In this document: piece after piece, positions 16,529 through 26,279 of the stretch
Numbering within the stretch: the stretch's first letter is position 1
How the letters are laid out: each line of letters starts with the position of its first letter
Assembly: GCA_023461035.1 (NCBI GenBank)
Contig: JAEWOD010000035.1
Location: forward strand, 186,001 to 250,000
DNA from: Bacteroidota bacterium
Lineage (GTDB): Bacteria > Bacteroidota > Bacteroidia > Flavobacteriales > Weeksellaceae
Direction: 5' to 3'
DNA length: 64,000 nucleotides
Program-made: the position numbers and the translations under genes
Notes under the pieces: generated by a model
The model's database searches: none
Told to the model about the DNA's origin: nothing
The model's input: the letters and a program-made list of their open reading frames with translations, nothing else

Positions 16529-17563
16529 TTACTGTTTTACAGCATAACGGGATAAAAACTTATTGAATTCCAATAACAAAACAACTAATAGTGAAACGAC
16601 CAATCCAATTAAAGCATATTTTAAAATTGAATTGTCCAGAACTCCCTTATCTTCAATTAATCTAAGATTTGAAACAACGAAAATCCCATTTTCATAATCA
16701 GAAATTTTCTTTTGCGTTCCGTATAATTTTCTTGAAAAAAGCTCTGAATATCTTAATAAATCTGCTTCAACATTTCCCCGAGATGCCGTATTTACCAATA
16801 ACTGCTCTGTCCCCGAAGGTCCGGAATTTCTGTTTAGGGTGGCTCTGGACGCCAATATAGAATCAATATTCTGAATACTACGACCCAATATTTTTTCATA
16901 AGAAGTCAAAATGGCCAGTTTTCTCTCTTTCTCACTTTTTGGTCCGGGCAAATTATTTAAATATCCCAATAAACTCTCTTGTACTTTCCCCAAAGAGGTA
17001 TTGCCATTTATTTTTAGTTTCAATTTTTGCAATGAATAATCTTCGCTTTTCATTTTACTTTTATAGGCACCGATCTCTGAAGATTGATAATAAAGTGTAT
17101 CTGTTTGGTCATTTCTCAGAGCAGCCATTTCAATTTGATCGAAATAATTATTGATTACATCTTCTTCGCGCTCAATCGGCTCAACAGAAAGTGATTTAAC
17201 ACCTAATTTTTTAATTAAATCCGTTCCCTCACTTTTATTTATCAAGGAATCAGTCCTGTTTAATTCAGAGGAAAATGCATATAGTTCTATATTGCTGACC
17301 GGGTTAGAATGCACTACCATTTCATAACTGTAGGATTCACTTTTGGTGAAGTTTTTATAAAATCCATACGCAGCACCTGCAATCGTCAGTCCCAAAACAA
17401 CAGGCCAATTTTTTTTCAACAAAACAAAAAAGCGCAGAAAGACTTCTATCAGTTGCCAGAGTTTTCTGAAAATAGATTTAATCCCATTTTTGAAATAGTC
17501 CAGTAACCTTATCAGATCTACTTCTTCATTTGGATTTTTGCTATTTGGTGCTTCCTGATTCAT
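16529..17563 (-). CDS. Wzz/GumC-like polysaccharide chain-length or co-polymerase protein
   Basis: An N-terminal hydrophilic stretch with EEVDLIRLLDYFK is followed by a membrane helix (WPVVLGLTIAGAAYGFYKNF), a periplasmic, largely helical domain of ~230 residues, and a C-terminal helix (YALIGLVVSLLVVLLLEF). Two helices flanking a periplasmic coiled coil is the layout of Wzz-type polysaccharide co-polymerases. No tyrosine-kinase domain is attached. The ATG at 17563 (MNQEAPNS) is chosen over a longer frame that adds an implausible N-terminus. It is divergent from wecB. Confidence 0.75.
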   Translation of the reverse strand: MNQEAPNSKNPNEEVDLIRLLDYFKNGIKSIFRKLWQLIEVFLRFFVLLKKNWPVVLGLTIAGAAYGFYKNFTKSESYSYEMVVHSNPVSNIELYAFSSELNRTDSLINKSEGTDLIKKLGVKSLSVEPIEREEDVINNYFDQIEMAALRNDQTDTLYYQSSEIGAYKSKMKSEDYSLQKLKLKINGNTSLGKVQESLLGYLNNLPGPKSEKERKLAILTSYEKILGRSIQNIDSILASRATLNRNSGPSGTEQLLVNTASRGNVEADLLRYSELFSRKLYGTQKKISDYENGIFVVSNLRLIEDKGVLDNSILKYALIGLVVSLLVVLLLEFNKFLSRYAVKQ

Positions 17564-17675
17564 AAGATATAAATTTTGCGTAAATATAATTGAATTGTAT
17601 GAATCTATAAAATCAGAAATAAAATGTATCACGAATGATAATAAACTACATTCAAACCATCCCAAAACAAATTCT

Positions 17676-17683
17676 TACATTTG
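17676..17683 (+). promoter_or_regulatory. -7 promoter box of wecB and the polysaccharide operon
   Basis: TACATTTG (TAnnTTTG) lies 23 nt before the wecB ATG. It is the only consensus box I see before the long co-directional run wecB-wecC-GT-wzx-GH. Confidence 0.55.
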
Positions 17684-17706
17684 CCAATCATTTGTTTTAA
17701 ACAGAA

Positions 17707-18846
17707 ATGAAAATTAAAAATCTCATCATTTTCGGAACCCGGCCGGAAGCCATCAAAATGGCACCACTCGTACACGAATTCCAAAATAGTTCCTCCGTAT
17801 TTGAAACGAAAGTTTGTATAACGGCGCAGCACAGGGAAATGCTGGACCAGGTTTTGGATTTCTTTGAAATCACACCGGATTATGACCTGAACCTCATGCG
17901 TCCCAATCAGAATTTGTTTAATCTTACATCTGACATCATTTTGGGGTTAAAACCGATTCTCGAAGAATTCAATCCGGACTATGTCTATGTTCACGGCGAT
18001 ACGACCACGACGATGGCGGCAAGCATTGCTTCCTTTTACAGTTCGGCAAAAGTTTGTCATGTGGAAGCCGGATTGAGAACACATAATTTGCAGTCTCCTT
18101 TCCCGGAAGAGATGAACCGGCAGGTTACAGGCATCGTTACAAATTATCATTTTGCACCAACTGAACAATCAAAAAATAATCTGCTCCAAGAAGCAAAACA
18201 GGCGGATTCAATTTGTGTAACCGGGAATACGGTGATTGACGCATTACTATTTGGAATTGAACGGGTTAAATCAACTGACTTTAAAGACCCTGAGATTGAA
18301 GAATTAAAGAATTTAATTCAATCCGGAAAACGAATTATTTTGGTAACGGGACACCGAAGGGAAAACCATGGTGAAGGATTTATACGAATTTGCGAAGCAT
18401 TGAAGCAGATTGCAGAGGAAAATAAGGATGTACAAATAATTTATCCGGTTCATTTGAATCCCAATGTCAAAGAACCTGTTTATAAAATCTTGTCGGGGAT
18501 TGACAATATTTCCCTGATTTCTCCTCTGGCCTATCCGGCTTTTATCTGGCTGATGGAAAAATCACATTTAATTATAACCGACAGCGGGGGCGTGCAGGAA
18601 GAAGCACCCAGTCTGGGCAAACCTGTTTTGGTGATGCGCGACACAACGGAAAGGCCGGAAGCAGTTAGTGCCGGAACGGTTATTTTGGTCGGAACAGATA
18701 AAGAAAAAATAATATCGGAAGCTTCCCGTTTATTAAAAGACACTGAAGCCTATCAGCAAATGAGTAAAACACATAATCCTTATGGTGACGGAAAAGCCTG
18801 TGAGAGAATTGTAAAATTTATTGAAGAAAATGCAAGAAAAATTTAA
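17707..18846 (+). CDS. wecB: UDP-N-acetylglucosamine 2-epimerase (non-hydrolysing)
   Basis: The enzyme interconverts UDP-GlcNAc and UDP-ManNAc. Full-length (379 residues), with FGTRPEAIKMAPLVH at the N-terminus, HGDTTTTMA, VEAGLRT, TGHRREN, and DSGGVQEEAPSLGKPVLVMRDTTERPEA. It overlaps wecC by 17 nt, so the pair is translationally linked. Its G+C (48% by hand count for 18001-18060) is much higher than that of the genes after wecC. Confidence 0.96.
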   Translation: MKIKNLIIFGTRPEAIKMAPLVHEFQNSSSVFETKVCITAQHREMLDQVLDFFEITPDYDLNLMRPNQNLFNLTSDIILGLKPILEEFNPDYVYVHGDTTTTMAASIASFYSSAKVCHVEAGLRTHNLQSPFPEEMNRQVTGIVTNYHFAPTEQSKNNLLQEAKQADSICVTGNTVIDALLFGIERVKSTDFKDPEIEELKNLIQSGKRIILVTGHRRENHGEGFIRICEALKQIAEENKDVQIIYPVHLNPNVKEPVYKILSGIDNISLISPLAYPAFIWLMEKSHLIITDSGGVQEEAPSLGKPVLVMRDTTERPEAVSAGTVILVGTDKEKIISEASRLLKDTEAYQQMSKTHNPYGDGKACERIVKFIEENARKI

Positions 18847-20050
18847 TCCCGAAGTTATAACCATCGGGTTGGGGTACATAGGACTTCCCACTTCCGCATT
18901 GATTGCGCAAAATAAAATTCAGGTTTTGGGAATTGACATCAATCCAAATGTGGTCAACACCATAAATGAAGGCAAAATCCACATAGTAGAACCTGAATTG
19001 GACAAAGCAGTTGCCGAATCAGTCCAAAGCGGTTTTCTGAAAGCAAGCCTGAGTCCGGTGAAAGCCAATGTATATTTGATTGTGGTACCGACTCCGTTCA
19101 AAGGAGATCACGAGCCGGATATTTCTTATGTACAAGCGGCAACTGAAACCATCATTCCCCTATTGAAAGAAGGTGATTTGTACATCATCGAATCAACTTC
19201 TCCTGTCGGGACAACAGAAAAGATGCAGGAATTGATTTATTCCAAACGCCCGGAGCTGAAAGGAAAGTTATATTTGGCTTATTGTCCGGAAAGAGTTTTA
19301 CCGGGAAATGTGATGTATGAATTGGTTCACAATGACCGTGTTATTGGTGGGATTGACAAAAATTCAACCGAAAAAGCCATCGCCTTTTACAGTCGATTTG
19401 TAAAAGGAACACTTCATAAAACCAATGCACGTACAGCCGAAATGTGTAAACTGGTGGAAAATTCTTCACGGGATGTACAGATTGCGTTTGCCAACGAACT
19501 GTCGTTGATTTGTGACAAAGCCGGAATCAATGTTTGGGAATTAATTCAGTTGGCGAACAAACATCCGAGGGTCAACATCTTACAGCCGGGTTGCGGTGTT
19601 GGTGGACACTGTATCGCAGTGGATCCGTATTTCATCGTTTCAGATTACCCGCTAGAATCGCGTATCATAGGGAAAGCGCGTGAAGTGAACAATTATAAAG
19701 CTTTCTGGTGCGCGGAAAAAATCAAACAAGCTCAAAAGGAATTTCAACTGAAGCACAACCGGGAAGCCAAAGTCGCGCTGATGGGTCTTGCTTTTAAGCC
19801 AAATATTGACGATCTGCGTGAATCGCCTGCGAAATATATTGTACAAAGAGTTTTGCAGGATGCCAATGATGAAGAATATTTCATCGTAGAACCAAACATT
19901 GAAGAACATCATGTTTTCAAATTAACGGATTATAAAGAAGCGGTTGAAAAGGCGGATATTATCGCCTTTTTGGTAGCGCATAAGGAGTTTTCAGAAATAA
20001 ATATTTCTGAGGAAAAAGTGGTTTTAGATTTTTGTGGGGTGAAAAAATAA
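18830..20050 (+). CDS. wecC: UDP-N-acetyl-D-mannosaminuronic acid dehydrogenase
   Basis: This NAD-dependent four-electron dehydrogenase turns UDP-ManNAc into UDP-ManNAcA. The N-terminal Rossmann motif is TIGLGYIGLPTSALIA. CPERVLPGN, KLVENSSRDVQIAFANEL and the catalytic-cysteine block GCGVGGHCIAVDPYF are present. The ATG at 18830 gives the normal N-terminus (TTG at 18821 rejected). The stop codon is immediately followed by an 18-bp sequence repeated at 26280, where base composition drops sharply. Confidence 0.95.
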   Translation: MQEKFNPEVITIGLGYIGLPTSALIAQNKIQVLGIDINPNVVNTINEGKIHIVEPELDKAVAESVQSGFLKASLSPVKANVYLIVVPTPFKGDHEPDISYVQAATETIIPLLKEGDLYIIESTSPVGTTEKMQELIYSKRPELKGKLYLAYCPERVLPGNVMYELVHNDRVIGGIDKNSTEKAIAFYSRFVKGTLHKTNARTAEMCKLVENSSRDVQIAFANELSLICDKAGINVWELIQLANKHPRVNILQPGCGVGGHCIAVDPYFIVSDYPLESRIIGKAREVNNYKAFWCAEKIKQAQKEFQLKHNREAKVALMGLAFKPNIDDLRESPAKYIVQRVLQDANDEEYFIVEPNIEEHHVFKLTDYKEAVEKADIIAFLVAHKEFSEINISEEKVVLDFCGVKK

Positions 20051-20064
20051 ATTTCTTCGTGTGA
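20047..20064. repeat. 18-bp direct repeat, copy 1 (left edge of the A+T-rich cassette)
   Basis: ATAAATTTCTTCGTGTGA spans the wecC stop and supplies the GTG start of the next glycosyltransferase. An identical copy lies at 26280-26297. Hand-counted G+C is 23/60 just before (19801-19860) and 13/60 just after (20161-20220). Confidence 0.6.
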
Positions 20065-21254
20065 AAGTACTAATTGTAAATCCTCATATGAAAATCGGAG
20101 GGATATCGGCTTCTTTGTATAATTTAGTCGATGTCTTACACAAAGAAAACTCGACACACGAAATAGAATTATTTTTGTTTAACCCCATTTTAATTGATAA
20201 GTACAAAGACTTAGATACTAAGACGAAAATCCATTATTCCTTTTTATTAAGCTGCTTATTTATAAACTTTAAAGAAGCTAAGACTTTTTATAAGCTTCCT
20301 AAGTTGGTGATTTATATTTTTTTGAAAGTACTGGAAAAAATTACCGGAACTAATTTCTTGAGAAAATTAGTGATTCGTAATACGAATTTTAAAAATCATT
20401 ATGATGTTGTTATTTCATTTTCAAATGATATCCCCTTAAACAATGTTTTTTTAGGTTCAAATTACTTTGTTCAAAAAGTAGTAAATGCAAAAAGTAAAAT
20501 TGCTTGGATTCATAATGATTTAGATAAATTAGGTATGACCCGAAATTATATTTTGAGTGAGTATGCCCTTTTTGACCAAATTGTAAATGTCTCACAGAGT
20601 TGTAAAAGCCGTTTTGAAGCATTGGCTCCTGAATATAAATTTAAATCTTTTTTATTGGGGAATTTTATAGATCAGGAACTTCTACAAAAAAAAGCTAATG
20701 AATTTAATCCTTACCAGAGAGAAAGAAAAGAGTCAATTATAGTTACTGTTGCACGAATTGATAACCAGCAGAAACGAATAGATCGAATTTTAAAAATTGC
20801 AAAAAATCTCCTTGAAAATGAAGTTGACTTCAGGTGGCATATCATAGGAGACGGTCCTGATTTGGAAAATCTAAAAATTGAACAAAAGAATTTAAAATTA
20901 GACAATTACATTATTTTTGAAGGGTATAAGCACAATCCTTTCCCCTATATTAAAAATGCAGACATTTTTGTTTTAACATCATCCTATGAAGCCCAAGGAA
21001 TGGTTTTAAGTGAGTCTTTATTATTAGGAACTCCAGTTATCACCACTAACTTTCCTGCTTCTTATGAATTTGTAAAAGACGGAATAAATGGCATCATCAC
21101 AGAAAATAGCAGTGAATCTTTATTTAGAAACTTATTGAAATTATTAAAAAATGATTCTATCTTATATGAATTAAAAATGAATCTTAATAAAAATGAAAAT
21201 ATAAACTCAAAAAGCACTTTTTTAAGTAAGTTTAATAAACTAATTGGCTTTTAA
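20061..21254 (+). CDS. Glycosyltransferase family 4 protein
   Basis: This is a GT-B retaining glycosyltransferase of 397 residues. The N-terminal MKVLIVNPHMKIGGISASL is the acceptor-domain start. The C-terminal half has VTVARIDNQQKRIDRIL, HIIGDGPDLENL, EGYKHNPFPYIKNADIFVLTSSYEAQGMVLSESLLLGTPVI (with the E-x7-E nucleotide-sugar motif). The start is GTG within the 18-bp repeat. The stop overlaps the next ATG by one base (TAATG). It adds one sugar of the repeat unit; the sugar cannot be predicted. Confidence 0.9.
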   Translation: MKVLIVNPHMKIGGISASLYNLVDVLHKENSTHEIELFLFNPILIDKYKDLDTKTKIHYSFLLSCLFINFKEAKTFYKLPKLVIYIFLKVLEKITGTNFLRKLVIRNTNFKNHYDVVISFSNDIPLNNVFLGSNYFVQKVVNAKSKIAWIHNDLDKLGMTRNYILSEYALFDQIVNVSQSCKSRFEALAPEYKFKSFLLGNFIDQELLQKKANEFNPYQRERKESIIVTVARIDNQQKRIDRILKIAKNLLENEVDFRWHIIGDGPDLENLKIEQKNLKLDNYIIFEGYKHNPFPYIKNADIFVLTSSYEAQGMVLSESLLLGTPVITTNFPASYEFVKDGINGIITENSSESLFRNLLKLLKNDSILYELKMNLNKNENINSKSTFLSKFNKLIGF

Positions 21255-22564
21255 TGTCTGTGAATGAAAAAGCAATAAAAGGAGTCAAATGGACAACGCT
21301 TAGCACTGTATTGCTTACGTTGTGTACTTTGTTAAAGATTTCCATTCTCGCCAGGCTATTAGACAAATCGGACTTTGGTTTAATGGCCATCATTACGTTT
21401 GTAATGGGATTTGTGGACTTATTTATGGATATGGGAATCAGTATTGCCATCTTACACAAACAGAAAATTTCAAAAAATGAGTACTCCAGTTTATATTGGA
21501 TAAATATTTTCTTGTCTATTGTCGTTTACCTCATCATATTGGCCATTACTCCGCTTATAGCCATATTTTATAAGGAAGATATTTTAAATATTTTGATTCC
21601 TCTCACCGGTTTCAGTATTTTGATTGTGGCAATCGGACGGCAATACAAAACCATATTACAAAAAGATTTAAACTTTAAAAAAATTGCTATAATTGAAATT
21701 TCAGCTGCGGTTATATCATTAATTTTTGCCATTATATTGGCTTTAAAAGGTTTTGGGATTTACTCTCTTATTTATTCTCTGCTTATTAATTATACACTTT
21801 CTAATTTCACATTTTTATTATTAGGCTTTAGAAGTCATCCGGTTCGATTTCACTTTAAATACAGAGAGACCAAAAGTTTTTTAAAAATTGGGATTTTCCA
21901 GGTGGGCTCTCAGATCGTTAATTACTGTAACCGTGATTTGGATGTTTTGTTAATCGGAAAATTTTTCGGACCTGAAATATTGGGTGGTTATAGTTTGGCT
22001 AAACAATTAGTATTCAGACCGGCGCAAATTATCAACCCGATTTTGACTCAGGTAGCTACTCCTACTTTGGCCAAGATGCAAAATGATTTAATGGTTTTAA
22101 AAATTAATTATCTGAAACTCATCAATTTAGTTTCTTCTATTAATTTCATTGCTTACCTGGCAATTTTTGTTTTTGCCCCTTATTTAGTTCAGATATTTTA
22201 TGGTGATGACTATTCTCTGATTGTACCTATAGTTAGGATATTGTGTTTTTATATGTATATCAGGGCATTGGGAAATCCTATCGGGAGTTTAGTCGTTGCT
22301 ACCGGAAAAACTTATTTGGAATTTTACTGGAATGTATTTACACTGGCAATCATGCCGATCTTAATATTTTTAGGTGCACAACGCTCTGTTGAATGGGTTG
22401 CTATCTGTATTTCACTTGGGATGTTTTTACTTATTATTCCTAACTGGTATTTTCTCGTCAGAAAAATGATTCCTGTTTCATTAAATGAGTTTATAGTATC
22501 TTTAGTACCCAAAATTCATTTTAAGGAATTTCGTAACTATCTTACAAAAAAAATGAAACAATGA
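21254..22564 (+). CDS. wzx: Wzx-type lipid-linked oligosaccharide flippase
   Basis: This is a MOP-superfamily membrane protein of 436 residues with 12 or more hydrophobic segments. It begins KAIKGVKWTTLSTVLLTLCTLLKISILARLLDKSDFGLMAI, the usual Polysacc_synt start. Wzx flips undecaprenyl-linked repeat units across the inner membrane. It is coupled to the gene before by TAATG and overlaps the next gene by 4 nt. Confidence 0.9.
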   Translation: MSVNEKAIKGVKWTTLSTVLLTLCTLLKISILARLLDKSDFGLMAIITFVMGFVDLFMDMGISIAILHKQKISKNEYSSLYWINIFLSIVVYLIILAITPLIAIFYKEDILNILIPLTGFSILIVAIGRQYKTILQKDLNFKKIAIIEISAAVISLIFAIILALKGFGIYSLIYSLLINYTLSNFTFLLLGFRSHPVRFHFKYRETKSFLKIGIFQVGSQIVNYCNRDLDVLLIGKFFGPEILGGYSLAKQLVFRPAQIINPILTQVATPTLAKMQNDLMVLKINYLKLINLVSSINFIAYLAIFVFAPYLVQIFYGDDYSLIVPIVRILCFYMYIRALGNPIGSLVVATGKTYLEFYWNVFTLAIMPILIFLGAQRSVEWVAICISLGMFLLIIPNWYFLVRKMIPVSLNEFIVSLVPKIHFKEFRNYLTKKMKQ

Positions 22565-25353
22565 AACTACATTTAAATATATATCTTTTATTAATATTTG
22601 GGTTAAGTTGCTTGAACTGTCAAAACAAAGATGAAATCAACATTGACTATGCTGTAAATTTAGATTCACAATTTTCACACGACTTAAACCTTCCCAGTTG
22701 GGGACCTTATACCAAAAAATATGCTGGTATTTCCCACATTCCAAAAATTGAAGAGGGAATACGGTTCGATTTGAGCGTTTTCCCAACTTTCTACAATGAA
22801 AAATCTGCTCCCCCTGATGTTTTAAAAAGAGGGAATTTTTATATCTGGGAAGCTTCTCCTAACCTTGAATATTATTCATATAGGCATGAGCTAGAGTGGA
22901 AAGATAGAATATATGCCGATATTTCCTATTCGTTCGTCAAAAAAAACTCGAGGTTGATTACTATGAGTTTGATAAATAAAACAGATAATGAAAAAACTTT
23001 GGGAGTCCACATGATCTCATCAATGCATTTTCCTCCATTGAAACCACATGAACCTGATAATGAAATTCAAATTCAGAAAATAGCATTACCCGAAAATGCA
23101 ATTTGGATAGAAGCTCTGGGCTACAAGACTTATACCTATAAAAATCCGGGACACAGAAACCAATTGGCATATGACGGGATGCTGAGAGGAGAAGTGAGAG
23201 AAAACGGACTAATCAATGGGAATGCGATTGAATTTGCAAATCATAGAGGAGATAAAGTGACATATGAGTTTGACCTGCCAGAATCCTTAGAAAATCCCAT
23301 TTTATATATTCGCTATAAATCTATAGGAGATAAAGATTCCAAAATCAAAGTTTCAGGCTCTTTAAATACATCATTTGATTTGGAGCATACGAGTCAGTTT
23401 AAGTTTAAGAAAGTTGAAATTGGAGAACTAAAAAACAAAACTATGATGCTTGAATTGGAAACACAATCAAGCAATAAAGTGTTGATTGATGGTTTTGCCA
23501 TATTAAATCAAAATGAAATTGACAAAGTAAAGGTTTCAGATGTTAATTGGAATCCTATTCCCAAAATAATAGAAAACCCAAATGAACCTAATTCTATCAT
23601 CTTAAAATATGAGAATACAGATGTTTATTATGGACTCTATTGGGATCAACCAAATGTTGATGTAAAGGATTTCTATTCCAAAGATTTACCTGATAATTTT
23701 AATACAGAAACGCTTTCTCATAACGATAATATATCAGCAGAGAACAATTCCAAAAATGGATTTTTAAAAGATATGCAGATGACTCCCATTAAGTTATCAC
23801 CTAATTCAAATAAAATTCTTCACGCATTTGTTTGTTCCGGGAGCTTGGAGCAAGTCAGGCAAGATTTAGCAAACGTTAAAAATCTTGATTTCAAAAAGAT
23901 TCAGGAAGATGCAAAAAAGCACCTTCACGTATATAATATTTTACCAGACGGCGAAAAATATCTTTTCAGTCAGGAAAGAATGACTGCCGTTACATTGAGC
24001 AACATTGTTTACCCGATTTATACACAAAACCAATATATAAGACATTCGGCACCGGGAAGAAAATGGGACTGTCTTTACACATGGGACTCAGGATTTATCG
24101 GGATCGGACTCAACCAGTTAGACGCTCAAAGAAGCATAGAGAATTTAAATGCATATTTAAATTCTCCTGAGGAGCAATCTGCTTTTATTGATCACGGAAC
24201 TCCTCTGCCTGTTCAGTTTTATCAGTTTCTGGAAATATGGAACAAAACTCAATCCCAAGAATTTTTGGAAGAAGTATATCCAAAACTTAAATACTATTAT
24301 AACTTTCTTTCAGGAAAAATAGAAACCTCCACCACAAACAACTTAAGGTCGGGGCTTATACGTACCTGGGATTATTTTTACAACACGGGTGGTTGGGATG
24401 ACTATCCTGCACAAAAATTCATACATGAGCAAAAATTAACTAAGAACGTTACTCCGGCTGTCAGTACCGCCCATCTTATCAGGATTGCCAAGATAATGAA
24501 ATTGGCCTCTCGTCATCTTCAAATAAGAGAAGATTTTGATGCCTATCAAAAAGACATTGACATTTGGGCGAATGCTTTAAATCAATATTCCTGGGACGAA
24601 GAAACGGGTTATTACAGTTATGTTTTACATACGGACAGTGGGACTCCTACTGAAAAGTTGAAATATGAAAACACGTTGAATTATAATATGGGGCTTGACG
24701 GCATTAGCCCGATTATTTCAGGGATTTCAGATGAGAAGCAGACACAAAAAATGATGTCCAATTTAACCACCAAAGGAAAAATATGGTCTGATTTTGGGCT
24801 GTCAACAATAGATCAAACCGCTCCTTATTATAACAAAGACGGTTATTGGAACGGCCATGTATGGATGCCCCACCAATGGTTTATCTGGAAAGCAATGCTT
24901 GATTTAGGAGAAAGTGATTTTGCTTATAAAATTTCCGATACTGCCCTGAGTCTCTGGAAGAAAGAAACAGAAGATACTTACAACTGTAACGAATATTTTT
25001 CAATTGAAACCGGAAAAGGAAAAGGATGGTACCAATTCGGCGGACTTTCGACTCCGGTACTTTCGTGGTTTGTTTCTTACTATGAAATAGGAACCTTTAC
25101 TGCAGGATTTGACGTATGGGTAATGGAAAAGCATTTCAACGAGGATTTCAGCGAATTTGAAGCTCAACTCAGGTTGCTTGATACCAATGACAAACCTTTT
25201 TCTGTTATTCTTTGTTTAAATCCAAATTTCAGTTACGATGTTTACTGGAATGATGAAAAAGTTGAATCAAAGGAAATAAACAAAGGCACCTTAAGTATTA
25301 CACTAAAAAGAAATGCGGAAATAGGAAATTTACAGGTTGTAAAAAAACAATAG
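22561..25353 (+). CDS. Lipoprotein glycoside hydrolase, MGH1/GH63-like (alpha/alpha)6 barrel
   Basis: This is a 930-residue lipoprotein. The hydrophobic signal ends at Cys17 or Cys20. Cys20 is followed by QNKDE, which resembles the acidic/Lys surface-export signal described for Flavobacteriia lipoproteins. The N-terminal ~440 residues are beta-rich, and the rest is an (alpha/alpha)6 domain of the trehalase/GH63/MGH1 type: GRKWDCLYTWDSGFIGIGLNQ, RTWDYFYNTGGWDDYPAQ, NYNMGLDGISPIISG, GYWNGHVWMPHQWF and GGLSTPVLSW. The Asp-rich WDSGF and GGWDDYP blocks are where family catalytic acids lie. Relatives cleave alpha-glycosidic bonds. It is translationally coupled to wzx, so it most likely acts on the polysaccharide made by this locus. 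Confidence 0.75.
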   Translation: MKLHLNIYLLLIFGLSCLNCQNKDEINIDYAVNLDSQFSHDLNLPSWGPYTKKYAGISHIPKIEEGIRFDLSVFPTFYNEKSAPPDVLKRGNFYIWEASPNLEYYSYRHELEWKDRIYADISYSFVKKNSRLITMSLINKTDNEKTLGVHMISSMHFPPLKPHEPDNEIQIQKIALPENAIWIEALGYKTYTYKNPGHRNQLAYDGMLRGEVRENGLINGNAIEFANHRGDKVTYEFDLPESLENPILYIRYKSIGDKDSKIKVSGSLNTSFDLEHTSQFKFKKVEIGELKNKTMMLELETQSSNKVLIDGFAILNQNEIDKVKVSDVNWNPIPKIIENPNEPNSIILKYENTDVYYGLYWDQPNVDVKDFYSKDLPDNFNTETLSHNDNISAENNSKNGFLKDMQMTPIKLSPNSNKILHAFVCSGSLEQVRQDLANVKNLDFKKIQEDAKKHLHVYNILPDGEKYLFSQERMTAVTLSNIVYPIYTQNQYIRHSAPGRKWDCLYTWDSGFIGIGLNQLDAQRSIENLNAYLNSPEEQSAFIDHGTPLPVQFYQFLEIWNKTQSQEFLEEVYPKLKYYYNFLSGKIETSTTNNLRSGLIRTWDYFYNTGGWDDYPAQKFIHEQKLTKNVTPAVSTAHLIRIAKIMKLASRHLQIREDFDAYQKDIDIWANALNQYSWDEETGYYSYVLHTDSGTPTEKLKYENTLNYNMGLDGISPIISGISDEKQTQKMMSNLTTKGKIWSDFGLSTIDQTAPYYNKDGYWNGHVWMPHQWFIWKAMLDLGESDFAYKISDTALSLWKKETEDTYNCNEYFSIETGKGKGWYQFGGLSTPVLSWFVSYYEIGTFTAGFDVWVMEKHFNEDFSEFEAQLRLLDTNDKPFSVILCLNPNFSYDVYWNDEKVESKEINKGTLSITLKRNAEIGNLQVVKKQ

Positions 25354-25359
25354 AGAATT

Positions 25360-25440
25360 ATGTTTTCACAAATCAAAAGTTTCTTTATAATCTACTTTTT
25401 ATTGTCTTTCAATATTGATTTTTCTCAAGATAGAAAATGA
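25360..25440 (+). pseudogene. Signal-peptide fragment of a lost secreted protein
   Basis: An ATG at 25360 encodes a typical signal peptide (MFSQIKSFFIIYFLLSFNID, then FSQDRK) that stops at TGA after 26 codons. The same frame continues LLPTYSNG before another stop. With nothing mature attached, this looks like the 5' stub of a deleted or inactivated exported protein. Confidence 0.45.
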
Positions 25441-25511
25441 TTATTACCAACTTACTCTAATGGATAGGAAATGGCGATTATTTAATATTAACTAAGACAA
25501 TAAAATTTCAG

Positions 25512-25519
25512 TACTTTTG
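25512..25519 (+). promoter_or_regulatory. -7 promoter box of the methyltransferase gene
   Basis: TACTTTTG (TAnnTTTG) lies 20 nt before the ATG at 25540. Confidence 0.5.
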
Positions 25520-25539
25520 TCCCTAATTATTATTAACTA

Positions 25540-26232
25540 ATGGGTATTTCTAAAAATATAACAAAGAAAATTGCTAATTATAACTCTGAAAATTCCATCG
25601 CATTTAAGTTCAGAAAGAAAAGATCTGAACGCATAAAAACAATCATCAGCGAAATTTTTAACGAATTCGGGGAAGTGAAAATCATCGACATCGGAGGGAC
25701 AAAAACCTATTGGAAGATTATTCCTCATGAGTTTTTGAAAGAAAAAAATGTGCATATTACGTTGATTAATCTTCCTGACTCTGTTGACAAATCTGAAAGT
25801 GACGAGATGTTTACATACCAAGACGGAGACGGATGTAATTTGGTAAATTATGAAACCAATTCTTTTCATTTGTCCCACTCCAACTCTGTAATCGAACATG
25901 TGGGAAGCTGGGAAAATAAAATACTTTTCGCCAAAGAATCTCAAAGAGTTGCCAAAAAGCATTATTTACAAACGCCTAACTTTTGGTTTCCTATTGAACC
26001 TCATTTCATGTCGCCTTTCTTTCATTGGTTACCTGATAGCGTCAGAGTAGCGATATTGATGCGTTTCAATTTAGGTTGGTACAAAAAAGCAAAAAATAAA
26101 GAAGAAGCTCAATCCTATATTGACTATGCCGCTCTGCTTACTGCAAAAGAAATAAAGCAATTATTCCCAAATAGTAAATTAACTTTTGAGAAGCTATTTG
26201 TTTTCAAAAAGTCTTTGATTGTTTTTAATTAA
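25540..26232 (+). CDS. Class I SAM-dependent methyltransferase
   Basis: The 230-residue protein has motif I VKIIDIGGTKTYW (about 45-58), a central acidic DGDGCNLVNYETNSF and the motif FHLSHSNSVIEHVG, typical of Methyltransf_11/23-type enzymes. PNFWFPIEPHFMSPFFHWLP follows, as in methyltransferases of polysaccharide clusters. It may O-methylate a sugar or cap the chain; this is inferred from location only. It has its own promoter, separate from the operon before it. Confidence 0.8.
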   Translation: MGISKNITKKIANYNSENSIAFKFRKKRSERIKTIISEIFNEFGEVKIIDIGGTKTYWKIIPHEFLKEKNVHITLINLPDSVDKSESDEMFTYQDGDGCNLVNYETNSFHLSHSNSVIEHVGSWENKILFAKESQRVAKKHYLQTPNFWFPIEPHFMSPFFHWLPDSVRVAILMRFNLGWYKKAKNKEEAQSYIDYAALLTAKEIKQLFPNSKLTFEKLFVFKKSLIVFN

Positions 26233-26279
26233 AACAAACTGAAAGGGACAATTTAAATCCTTGACAAACAGTGTTTTTG

